From assembly GCA_902795785.1 (NCBI GenBank), contig CADBMK010000103.1:1-8399 (forward strand): a stretch of DNA of 8,399 nt. Direction: 5' to 3'. This stretch comes from an uncultured Bacteroidia bacterium (GTDB lineage: Bacteria > Bacteroidota > Bacteroidia > Bacteroidales > UBA932). Below the pieces are notes generated by a model that saw only the letters and a list, made by a program, of their open reading frames with translations, had not been told where the DNA came from and searched no databases. Shown here in pieces: positions 1 through 5,895 of the stretch (position 1 is the stretch's first letter; every line of letters begins with the position of its first letter). The position numbers and the translations under genes were made by a program.

Positions 1-477
1 ACACACGCCAATAAACTCAATATCGGAGGAGTCGTAGGAATGACAAGCCTTAAGATTACTGTGAAGGATAATGAGAATCAGGCTTCAGTTACAGCTGTTA
101 ACAATGCTTCCGGCGTAGTATTCGCCGGAGGTGTCATCGGTGCATTCTTCAAGGGCGAAGGCCTCGAAGCCGAGGGCAACATCAACAGCGGTAACGTCAC
201 CCTTAAGGGCAACTCCTCTTCGGATGCCCTCGGTGGAGTGATAGGCAGCTCTTCAGTTGCCACCAACTCTATCCATGGCAATATTTCAAATGCAACACTT
301 TCATGTACCAACGCTGCCCTCACCGGTGCCGTAGTCGGTTCCAATATCGGTGAAGTAAAGGACAACAAGGCGGCTGGTATCATCAATGGTACCGTTATCA
401 CAGCTGAGAATGTAGCAGCTCTCGCCAGTGGTTCCGGTAGTAGCGTCGCAGCAGTGAATACCACACTTGCTGATTAA
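1..477 (+). CDS. C-terminal part of a glycine-rich repeat surface protein (5' end outside the window)
   Basis: The frame is open from base 1, so the gene starts to the left; the ATG at 40 is internal. The 158 visible residues contain four spaced copies of a short motif, GGVVG, GGVIG, GGVIG and GAVVG, at about residues 9, 43, 78 and 109 of the visible part. Each is followed by small polar residues and a run of alternating hydrophobic and Asn/Thr/Ser positions (for example VGSNIGEVKDNKAAG). The period of 31-35 residues resembles GLUG-type or beta-helix repeats of bacterial surface and adhesin-like proteins. The tail is Ser/Ala-rich and ends in Ala-Asp. No sortase or type IX sorting domain is visible. 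I infer an exported, probably surface-attached protein; a specific ligand or function cannot be given. A strong terminator follows 21 bases after the stop, so this gene ends its transcription unit. Confidence 0.75.
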   Translation, partial: THANKLNIGGVVGMTSLKITVKDNENQASVTAVNNASGVVFAGGVIGAFFKGEGLEAEGNINSGNVTLKGNSSSDALGGVIGSSSVATNSIHGNISNATLSCTNAALTGAVVGSNIGEVKDNKAAGIINGTVITAENVAALASGSGSSVAAVNTTLAD

Positions 478-498
478 TCAACAACCATATTATGGCAG

Positions 499-534
499 GT
501 CCCGATGGTTGTGAAATCGTCGGGACTTTTTTTT
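499..534 (+). terminator. Rho-independent terminator of the surface-protein gene
   Basis: Bases 499-510 pair with 515-526 in a 12-pair stem (ten Watson-Crick, two G-U) closed by a GTGA loop, which fits the stable GNRA tetraloop class. Eight T residues follow at 527-534. This is a textbook intrinsic terminator and separates the first gene from the dehydrogenase. Bases 481-488 (ACAACCAT) are also the exact complement of 505-512, so a weaker alternative pairing that opens the terminator stem is possible. Confidence 0.9.
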
Positions 535-549
535 ATCTGCCGCATTGTT

Positions 550-557
550 TAACTTTG
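550..557 (+). promoter_or_regulatory. Probable -7 promoter box for the G1P dehydrogenase gene
   Basis: TAACTTTG matches the Bacteroidota -7 consensus TAnnTTTG. The position expected for the -33 TTTG element falls in the T-run of the upstream terminator (527-534), so only a degenerate match is present there. Transcription would start around 562-565 and give a leader of about 40 bases before the ATG at 603. The box is read from sequence; promoter activity is inferred. Confidence 0.45.
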
Positions 558-602
558 GTCGCCAAACCTATTAGTAACTACTAGAATAATTATATCAATA
601 CA

Positions 603-1952
603 ATGATTTCTAAAGAGTATCTTGATAAGTGCCTCGCGCTTGCAACCGACACGAAGGTATTTGAAATGGGCTCTGACATCCTTGGCAGAGTCCCGGAAGT
701 TTTTTCTCAACAGTTCCCTGGAAAAGGAGCGATAGTAATTGCCGATAAGAACACATGGAAAGTGGCCGGCGAGACTGTTGCTGATGCCTTGATTAAGGCT
801 GGAATCCAGACTGACACCTTCATCATTCCAAAGGACAAGTTCCACGCAGAGTGGGAGTTCGTTGAAATGGTGGAATCTGAGATCAAGTCTTCAGGCAAGA
901 TTGCCGTTGCTGTCGGATCCGGAGTCATAAATGACCTGTGCAAGCTTGCGTCCCACCATCTTAAGCAGAGCTACGTCTGCGTTCCTACCGCGGCTTCAGT
1001 TGACGGTTATTCTTCATTCGGGGCATCAATCACCTTCGAGGGCCTCAAGCAGACTTTCGAGTGCCCCGCTCCGGTGGCAATCGTTGCCGATGCCAAAGTG
1101 ATAGCAAACGCTCCTAAATGGATGACTGCCGCCGGCTATGCCGACCTCGCAGCCAAGATTCCTTGCGGCGCCGAGTGGATGATTGCCGACCTTTTCGGTA
1201 CCGAGCCTATCATCCCTGATGCATGGCATGTCCTTCAGGATGTTATCAATGATATCCTTGGCAAGCCTGAGGCTGTGGCAGCCGGAGATCCTGAGGCAGT
1301 AGGAGACCTTTTTGCCGGCCTTATCCTCAGCGGAATTGCAATGCAGATTGCGCGCTCAAGCCGTCCTGCTTCCTGCACGGACCATCTCTTCAGCCATTAT
1401 CTCGATATGACAGGACACCGTTTCAAGGGAGAACTCCAGAGCCACGGATTCCAGGTCGCAATAGGTACGCTCACCATGTGCGCCTTCTTTGACGAGTTCC
1501 TCAAATTTGATCTTACAAAGATTGATGTGGATGCCTGCGTCAATGCCTGGCCTTCTCTTGAAGAGGAAGTCGACCGTGCACACGAAATCTTCAAGCATTT
1601 CGTCAATACGGAACTCGGAGCCAATGAGATCAGGAAGAAATACGCGGACAAGGAGGGTGTACGCCGTCAGCTTACCCTCGTGAAGGAGAACTGGCCTGCC
1701 CTTAAGGAGAAATACCGTGCTCAGGTATGGCCTTTCGAGAAGATGCGCAAGGCCTTCGCCACAGTAGGCGCTCCTGTTGAGCCGATGGATATCGGTATCA
1801 CCCGCGATCAGCTTCTTGCAATCGTTCCTTTCACGCAGCTCATGCGTTACCGCATCAACCTCCTGGACCTTTCCAAGAGAGCCCGCATCTACGATGAGCT
1901 CGTAGCCGCCGTCTTTACCAACGGTGGTGCCTGGGATATCCTCAATCAGTAA
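603..1952 (+). CDS. araM: sn-glycerol-1-phosphate dehydrogenase (AraM/EgsA family)
   Basis: This 449-residue protein belongs to the iron-containing alcohol dehydrogenase/dehydroquinate synthase-like superfamily. Family members reversibly reduce dihydroxyacetone phosphate to sn-glycerol 1-phosphate with NAD(P)H in the cytoplasm. Visible signatures are the nucleotide-binding GSGVIND (residues 105-111), the substrate-site block VPTAASVDGYSS (127-138), and CPAPVAIVAD (154-163). Candidate metal ligands are Asp181 in GYADLAAK, His261 in CTDHLFSH and His281 in SHGFQVAIG, matching the Asp-His-His pattern of the family. The C-terminal half is helical, and its length suits bacterial AraM-type enzymes, which are longer than archaeal EgsA. 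The ATG at 603 has an AT-rich non-Shine-Dalgarno upstream region. The gene stands alone: a terminator lies ahead and a regulator gene of another unit follows. No arabinose genes are present here, so the araM name reflects homology, not an arabinose role. No membrane segment or signal peptide is seen. Confidence 0.9.
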   Translation: MISKEYLDKCLALATDTKVFEMGSDILGRVPEVFSQQFPGKGAIVIADKNTWKVAGETVADALIKAGIQTDTFIIPKDKFHAEWEFVEMVESEIKSSGKIAVAVGSGVINDLCKLASHHLKQSYVCVPTAASVDGYSSFGASITFEGLKQTFECPAPVAIVADAKVIANAPKWMTAAGYADLAAKIPCGAEWMIADLFGTEPIIPDAWHVLQDVINDILGKPEAVAAGDPEAVGDLFAGLILSGIAMQIARSSRPASCTDHLFSHYLDMTGHRFKGELQSHGFQVAIGTLTMCAFFDEFLKFDLTKIDVDACVNAWPSLEEEVDRAHEIFKHFVNTELGANEIRKKYADKEGVRRQLTLVKENWPALKEKYRAQVWPFEKMRKAFATVGAPVEPMDIGITRDQLLAIVPFTQLMRYRINLLDLSKRARIYDELVAAVFTNGGAWDILNQ

Positions 1953-1963
1953 TCAAAAGTCCT

Positions 1964-1975
1964 TTATAGCTATAA
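1964..1975. repeat. 12-base perfect palindrome in the gap after the dehydrogenase
   Basis: TTATAGCTATAA is perfectly self-complementary with no loop, 12 bases after the dehydrogenase stop. It has no T-tract and cannot form a normal terminator hairpin, so a protein-binding site is the more natural reading. Such AT-rich palindromes also arise by chance, and the function is unknown. Confidence 0.3.
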
Positions 1976-2044
1976 TTTCCCTCGATATTTGGATACTTTT
2001 CTGCTATTATTGGGGGTCTGTGGCGTTATTTGTACATAATAGTC

Positions 2045-2068
2045 GACATTTTGGATAGTCAAAATGTC
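2045..2068. promoter_or_regulatory. Perfect 9+9 inverted repeat upstream of the AraC operon, operator or leader hairpin
   Basis: GACATTTTG (2045-2053) and CAAAATGTC (2060-2068) are exact reverse complements around the 6-base spacer GATAGT. The element ends 45 bases before the ATG of the AraC-family gene, where a repressor or activator site would be expected. No T-run follows, so it is unlikely to terminate transcription from the dehydrogenase. Its dyad symmetry suits a homodimeric DNA-binding protein; AraC-family proteins more often use direct repeats, so the binder need not be the downstream regulator. It could also act as an RNA hairpin in the leader. I see no convincing TAnnTTTG box in this gap. 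Confidence 0.5.
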
Positions 2069-2084
2069 CCCATAATGGCTAAAT

Positions 2085-2103
2085 TGCAACCGTAATTGTT
2101 GCA
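2085..2103. repeat. Short inverted repeat just before the AraC-family start codon
   Basis: TGCAAC (2085-2090) and GTTGCA (2098-2103) form a 6+6 inverted repeat with a 7-base spacer, ending 10 bases before the ATG at 2114. It covers the alternative TTG start at 2096. It could be a weak hairpin over the ribosome site or a second half-operator, but arms this short may be coincidence. Confidence 0.25.
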
Positions 2104-2113
2104 TGCCACTTAT

Positions 2114-3004
2114 ATGGAAATTATAGAGCTAAAACCGCGGGTCGGTGATGATGTTTTACGTTCATTTGATGACGGACTCATCATCACCGACCATTTTGTA
2201 GGTGTACCTGCCGGTCGGGTTCAACCGATGGATTACGGCATTATCCTTATATGTGTCTCGGGAAAGGCTCAGTTTGAATACGATGGAAAGACTGTTCATC
2301 TGAATCCCAACGACCTGTTCCTCTTCTTCGCCAGGTCCGTTATGGAGAACTTTATGTCATCCCCTGATTTCAACTGCCGGGAGATGTGGTTTTCCCGTGG
2401 AGAGATGTGGGATATGAATATGTACGGAAAGAACAGCCTCTCAGACCTGGTTACTCTTAAGCAGAGTCCCAAGGTAACGCTCACCGAGGCTGAGTACGCA
2501 AAGTTCGACGTTTATTTTCAGCTACTCTGCCAGGATCTCCGTGACTATCAGCAGGAGGAGAACCAGTCTATTATCCACTCCCTTTTCAGTACTGTCATTC
2601 TGGAAGTCCTGGCCGTAATGAGGCAGAATCATACGGGGGGGCTCGATGACGGGGACGATAACTCCGTAAAACTCCACGGCAAAATGCTGGCAGACAAGTT
2701 TGTGAAAATGGCCGAGCAGAGTGATGGTCGGCTCCGCAAGGTCGATGACTATGCGCAGGCATTGAACGTCACGCCAAAGTATCTTTCCAAGCTTGTTCAT
2801 AGAACCATGGGCCGCAAGCCCAGTGTTATCATTGCATTCTTTACGCTTAAAGCAATTGAGAACCGTTTACGCTTTACGGACAAGACAATGCAGCAGATTG
2901 CCGATGAACTGCATTTTTCCACTGCCTCATCCTTCGGCAAGTTTGTCAGGGACCACACCGGCATGACTCCGCTGGAATTCCGTAAGAAGTATCAGAAGAA
3001 ATAA
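2114..3004 (+). CDS. AraC-family transcriptional regulator
   Basis: The 296-residue protein has an N-terminal cupin-like sensing domain, with a beta-rich stretch around residues 40-75 (GIILICVSGKAQFEYDGKTV then LNPNDLFLF). A helical linker region follows at about 130-175. The C-terminal AraC/XylS DNA-binding domain has two helix-turn-helix motifs: the first near 207-233 (VDDYAQALNVTPKYLSKLV), the second near 259-293 (QQIADELHFSTASSFGKFVR), ending in the typical GMTPLEFRKKY. I chose the ATG at 2114; a TTG at 2096 would add six residues but sits inside a short inverted repeat. No membrane segment is present, so it is a cytoplasmic one-component regulator. Only 9 bases separate it from the next gene, so it probably controls its own operon. 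The signal is not predictable from sequence. Confidence 0.92.
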   Translation: MEIIELKPRVGDDVLRSFDDGLIITDHFVGVPAGRVQPMDYGIILICVSGKAQFEYDGKTVHLNPNDLFLFFARSVMENFMSSPDFNCREMWFSRGEMWDMNMYGKNSLSDLVTLKQSPKVTLTEAEYAKFDVYFQLLCQDLRDYQQEENQSIIHSLFSTVILEVLAVMRQNHTGGLDDGDDNSVKLHGKMLADKFVKMAEQSDGRLRKVDDYAQALNVTPKYLSKLVHRTMGRKPSVIIAFFTLKAIENRLRFTDKTMQQIADELHFSTASSFGKFVRDHTGMTPLEFRKKYQKK

Positions 3005-3013
3005 TATAGACAT

Positions 3014-4534
3014 ATGAGACACATACATTGCCGCGCCGTTCTGCTGGCGGCTCTCTCCGTCACTCTGGCGGTCACATCCTGTTCCAATATGCTCAATTCT
3101 CTGAGCGAATCCATCAATTCCGCAAATGAGAAGTTGGCAAACGGAAACGTGACGGCCTACAGGTCAAATCAAACCCCTGTTTCACGTCCTGCAAAGGCTC
3201 CGGTTTCAAGGCCGACCTATATGTCATCTACGTCCCGTACCTCCACTCCGGCCCATACAACTACTCCAGTCCATACTCCGGCCCCGGCACCAAAACACGT
3301 AGCGTCTTATGAATTTGTAGGGACTCCTTATACTGTGCTCCCGGCCGGAACCGACGGGTCTGCCGGCAGGAGTGCAACTTATGTCCTCTTCGGTGACTGG
3401 CCGCAGACCATCAAGGCCGCAGGCGTTACCGTTGATGAGTCCAGACATACAGTTGTCGGTGCCCACACCTATTATTTAGGCAGCGACGGCGCCTGGTACA
3501 TCAAGATCATGGAAGACAAAGCCGGCGGTCACGAGGGACAATTGGGTTTCCGTTACAGTGACGGAACCAAGGTCCAGAACAAATACAAGAAATCCTTCCG
3601 CTACTTCAAGGTTGAGCCTATCAAGTGGCGTATCGTTACCAATAACTACAACGGCAGCGGTAAAAAACTCCTGTTGGCCGAAGTTGCCCTCACCAATGAA
3701 AGGTTCTGTGATACCTGGGGTGACTATGCAGTGTTCGAGCACGTTGATGGCAACATGTATTCTTTTACCCTGGATGTTACCCTTCGCAAACTGTCTGACG
3801 GCACCCTCATTCAGCACAATAACTATGAGCACAGCCGCCTTCGCGCCTTCCTGAATGGCATCGCCTATGTTCAGGGTGATGAGAACATTTACCTCAAGGG
3901 AACTAAAACCCCAATGAGGACAAATGATGAGTTTGTCGGCCGCGGTTTCCTTCAGACTGCTTTCTCTCCGGCAATGCAGAGTAAGATTGCCGTCACCACG
4001 ATTGACAACAGCCGTAAGAATTCCGGTCTGGAACTTATTCAGGAATCGACTGCCCTTGACCGCAGCATTTACGACGGTACCCTTTACTACGAATCCGGTG
4101 AGCAGCACAAGCGTGTTTATTTCCCTAAGTTTAGCGTGAAAGATACAAAGGACAAGGTTTTCGTGCTCAGTCCAAAGGAGGTTGTCCGCAAGGACTATGG
4201 TTTCATCCCAACCCCTCCTAAGGTGACCCCGGACAATATGATGGATTATTATCGTGCCGGCAAGACCTGGACCACCTCTGATACTGAAACCACCTATAAG
4301 GCTCTGGCCCGTCCTATGACGGATTTCTCCCGCGGACACGGTGTGGCGCATTTCTCCGACGAGGTTGTCACCACCTGGTGGTTGCGCACTCCGGTGCTTC
4401 CTCCTTATTTCCACAGACTCTCCGTTCATCGTGAAGACCAGCAGGCTGCGGCCGTTACGGACATTTTCACTCCTGGCGCCCAGACCGTAAATGACTTTTC
4501 CGTAGGAGTTGTCCCGGCAATCTGTGTCTATTAA
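3014..4534 (+). CDS. Putative lipoprotein with a DUF6273-like domain
   Basis: The 506-residue protein begins with a lipoprotein signal peptide: a hydrophobic core at 8-20 and a lipobox-like VTSC with Cys23 as the probable lipidated residue. The residues after Cys23 (SNMLNS) lack the acidic or Lys-Asp tract that often sends Bacteroidota lipoproteins to the cell surface. A Pro/Thr/Ser-rich linker spans about 51-94, including two PVSRP copies. The main domain, about 100-506, shows phrases I recall from DUF6273-type proteins abundant in Treponema and gut bacteria: YVLFGDWPQ (123-131), YFKVEPIKWRIV (197-208), SRLRAFLNG (274-282), FLQTAFS (312-318), VFVLSPKEV (382-390), WWLRTP (455-460) and GVVPAICV (498-505). 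The role of that family is not established; a carbohydrate- or surface-related role would be speculation. It lies 9 bases after the AraC-family gene and 11 before the next secreted protein. Confidence 0.8.
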   Translation: MRHIHCRAVLLAALSVTLAVTSCSNMLNSLSESINSANEKLANGNVTAYRSNQTPVSRPAKAPVSRPTYMSSTSRTSTPAHTTTPVHTPAPAPKHVASYEFVGTPYTVLPAGTDGSAGRSATYVLFGDWPQTIKAAGVTVDESRHTVVGAHTYYLGSDGAWYIKIMEDKAGGHEGQLGFRYSDGTKVQNKYKKSFRYFKVEPIKWRIVTNNYNGSGKKLLLAEVALTNERFCDTWGDYAVFEHVDGNMYSFTLDVTLRKLSDGTLIQHNNYEHSRLRAFLNGIAYVQGDENIYLKGTKTPMRTNDEFVGRGFLQTAFSPAMQSKIAVTTIDNSRKNSGLELIQESTALDRSIYDGTLYYESGEQHKRVYFPKFSVKDTKDKVFVLSPKEVVRKDYGFIPTPPKVTPDNMMDYYRAGKTWTTSDTETTYKALARPMTDFSRGHGVAHFSDEVVTTWWLRTPVLPPYFHRLSVHREDQQAAAVTDIFTPGAQTVNDFSVGVVPAICVY

Positions 4535-4545
4535 ACCAACGTTAT

Positions 4546-5610
4546 ATGAAACGAATCTTTACACTCAGCCTCTTTATTGCAATCCTGTCCAGTCCTTATG
4601 TGTCAGGACAGAATGTGAAGACTTTCTTTGTTCCGGAAGGTCAGCGTAACACTGCCCAGAAACTGGGCGGCTACTCTGAACTTGAATATTTGTGGAACGA
4701 GCCTTCTATGAATTTCAACAAGAAAGACGGAAAGGCTCTCATTGAAGAATGTACCTATACCAGTTATGACGAGGCTTTTAAGAATCTGCCTGGGATTCCT
4801 GACATTTCCGAGATTGATTCCAGGGAGAAACTCTCGCAGTGGCTTAATAAGGTCCGTGCCTGCGATTGGGCTGTTACCTCACACGAGCCGAGGGAGGATG
4901 TCAAGGCTGCCAAGAAGCGTCTGGCCGATGCAATGATGGAAAATGCCAAGCGCGCTGCAAAGGGACTGCCTTATGACACTGAACTTCATTTCGACCCTAA
5001 GGCAAAGCAGTATGATGCTGTTATGAAAAAGATGGGGGTATATTATATTCCTGCAACAAAGGAGGAGCAAAACCGTGTTTCCCCATTCTCCCAGAGTGAT
5101 CCGGGTTATAAGGACTTCATCCTGAGCTGCGGCATGGTTGGTTACAAGCCTATATTCAATGAGTTTGCACCGCTGCGCAAGCAGATGTGCCATGAATGGT
5201 TTGCCTCATCCGCCTGCAAGAAGGTTGCGGCAATAGATACTCCGCTTGTGGAGCGTGCTCAGGCGGAAGGCGTAAAAAGGGCTCCGGACTGGTTTATTGA
5301 AGGACGTAAGGCTGAGCAGGAACTTGTGATGGCATACAACCAGCAGATTCTAAAGCGCTGGATTCAGAAGGTGAAGCCTCATCTTGAGAAAGAGAAAGCC
5401 ATCATCCCTAAGATGATTGCATATCTTCGGGAACTGGAAACCGTCCGCGGTAATGACGAGATGACCAATGAGTATGTGGCCGCCCAGCTGCAGGGCGATT
5501 CCTATGTGCAGATGTTCTTTCACCGCTACTTGGCCTGGTTGGAATTCATAGGCTGTGCGCCTCTGGTCCAGACTCCATCTACACTCGAAGGTCAGAAGTT
5601 TAAACTGTAA
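4546..5610 (+). CDS. Secreted protein of unknown function
   Basis: I do not recognise this 354-residue protein. It has a clear Sec signal peptide: Lys2-Arg3, a hydrophobic core at about 4-15, and a likely type I cleavage after Gly21 (YVSG before QN), so the mature protein is probably periplasmic or outside the cell. There is no lipobox. The mature part appears mostly alpha-helical and charged, with amphipathic stretches near 115-140 and 255-300 (QQILKRWIQKVKPHLEKEK). Tryptophans and tyrosines are spread along it, and there are six cysteines (69, 106, 195, 215, 224, 337), an even number that would allow disulfides. The start is an ATG 11 bases after the preceding stop, with no obvious Shine-Dalgarno. 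Its place behind a regulator and an exported lipoprotein suggests the two exported proteins act together in the envelope; that is inference from context only. Confidence 0.75.
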   Translation: MKRIFTLSLFIAILSSPYVSGQNVKTFFVPEGQRNTAQKLGGYSELEYLWNEPSMNFNKKDGKALIEECTYTSYDEAFKNLPGIPDISEIDSREKLSQWLNKVRACDWAVTSHEPREDVKAAKKRLADAMMENAKRAAKGLPYDTELHFDPKAKQYDAVMKKMGVYYIPATKEEQNRVSPFSQSDPGYKDFILSCGMVGYKPIFNEFAPLRKQMCHEWFASSACKKVAAIDTPLVERAQAEGVKRAPDWFIEGRKAEQELVMAYNQQILKRWIQKVKPHLEKEKAIIPKMIAYLRELETVRGNDEMTNEYVAAQLQGDSYVQMFFHRYLAWLEFIGCAPLVQTPSTLEGQKFKL

Positions 5611-5627
5611 TAAAATGTTGGTACATC

Positions 5628-5879
5628 GTGAATCAGGAGAACACAATTAAAAGTATGATCCCGCCCCGGGTTTTCGAGCTCATTCCGCCAAGTGTCAGGG
5701 ATGAATGGGCAAGCTGTATAGTAGAGCGTTTCAAGGAGAATAACCGCGCCCTGTATTCTGCGATGGGGCATTGGGTGTTTATCCCGGAAGAAGAAATGGA
5801 CGATCTGATGAACAAGATTCTCTGCGCTGCAGAGCAGGTCCATCAGGATGTCCAGGCTCAGGCACAGGCACAGATCTGA
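5628..5879 (+). CDS. Small acidic cytoplasmic protein of unknown function
   Basis: This 83-residue frame starts at a GTG 17 bases after the preceding gene. An ATG at 5655 would give 74 residues starting MIPPRVFELIPPSVRDEW; an A-rich stretch just before that ATG makes it an equally good start. The protein has no signal peptide and no membrane segment. It looks helical and acidic (FIPEEEMDDLMNKIL) and ends in a QAQAQAQ run encoded by a CAGGCA hexamer repeat. The Pro-Pro, Trp and Arg-rich first half resembles a compact folded domain, but I do not recognise a family. Codon use matches the upstream genes and spacing suits co-transcription, so I take it as the last operon gene. Its end nearly touches the oppositely oriented asparaginase gene. 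Confidence 0.6.
   Translation: MNQENTIKSMIPPRVFELIPPSVRDEWASCIVERFKENNRALYSAMGHWVFIPEEEMDDLMNKILCAAEQVHQDVQAQAQAQI
5853..5873 (+). repeat. CAGGCA hexamer tandem repeat at the end of the small gene
   Basis: The unit appears as CAGGCT, CAGGCA, CAGGCA and a final CAG, encoding alternating Gln-Ala. It is in frame, so unit gain or loss would lengthen or shorten the C-terminal tail without a frameshift. With only three and a half units it is a mild slippage candidate. Confidence 0.55.
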
Positions 5880-5895
5880 GTGTGCCGTCAGATTT
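5872..5895. terminator. Weak two-way stem spanning both convergent stop codons
   Basis: Bases 5872-5879 (AGATCTGA) pair with 5888-5895 (TCAGATTT) with one G-U pair and an 8-base loop. The symmetry arises because both genes end in ATC TGA on their own strand. A competing stem pairs GGCACA (5867-5872) with TGTGCC (5881-5886). Neither is followed by a real T-run on either strand, so termination would be inefficient; read-through and antisense overlap between the two units are likely. Confidence 0.3.

Noticed and set aside
78..464. A 128-codon minus-strand frame
   Set aside because: It mirrors the repeat-rich surface-protein gene; its Pro/Leu/Ala-rich product is the usual shadow of Gly/Ser/Asn-rich coding DNA.
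2096..2113. TTG start giving a six-residue longer AraC-family protein
   Set aside because: The extra residues (MLHATY) add nothing family-like, the codon lies in a short inverted repeat, and an ATG follows at 2114.
603..3004. An arabinose locus, from AraM-type and AraC-type genes being adjacent
   Set aside because: The names are homology labels only. No arabinose isomerase, kinase or transporter is present, and the two genes are separated by 161 bases with their own control signals.
3476..4429. A 317-codon open frame on the minus strand
   Set aside because: It lies wholly antisense to the well-supported lipoprotein gene, has no recognisable domain, and is explained by the codon bias of that gene leaving few stops on the opposite strand.
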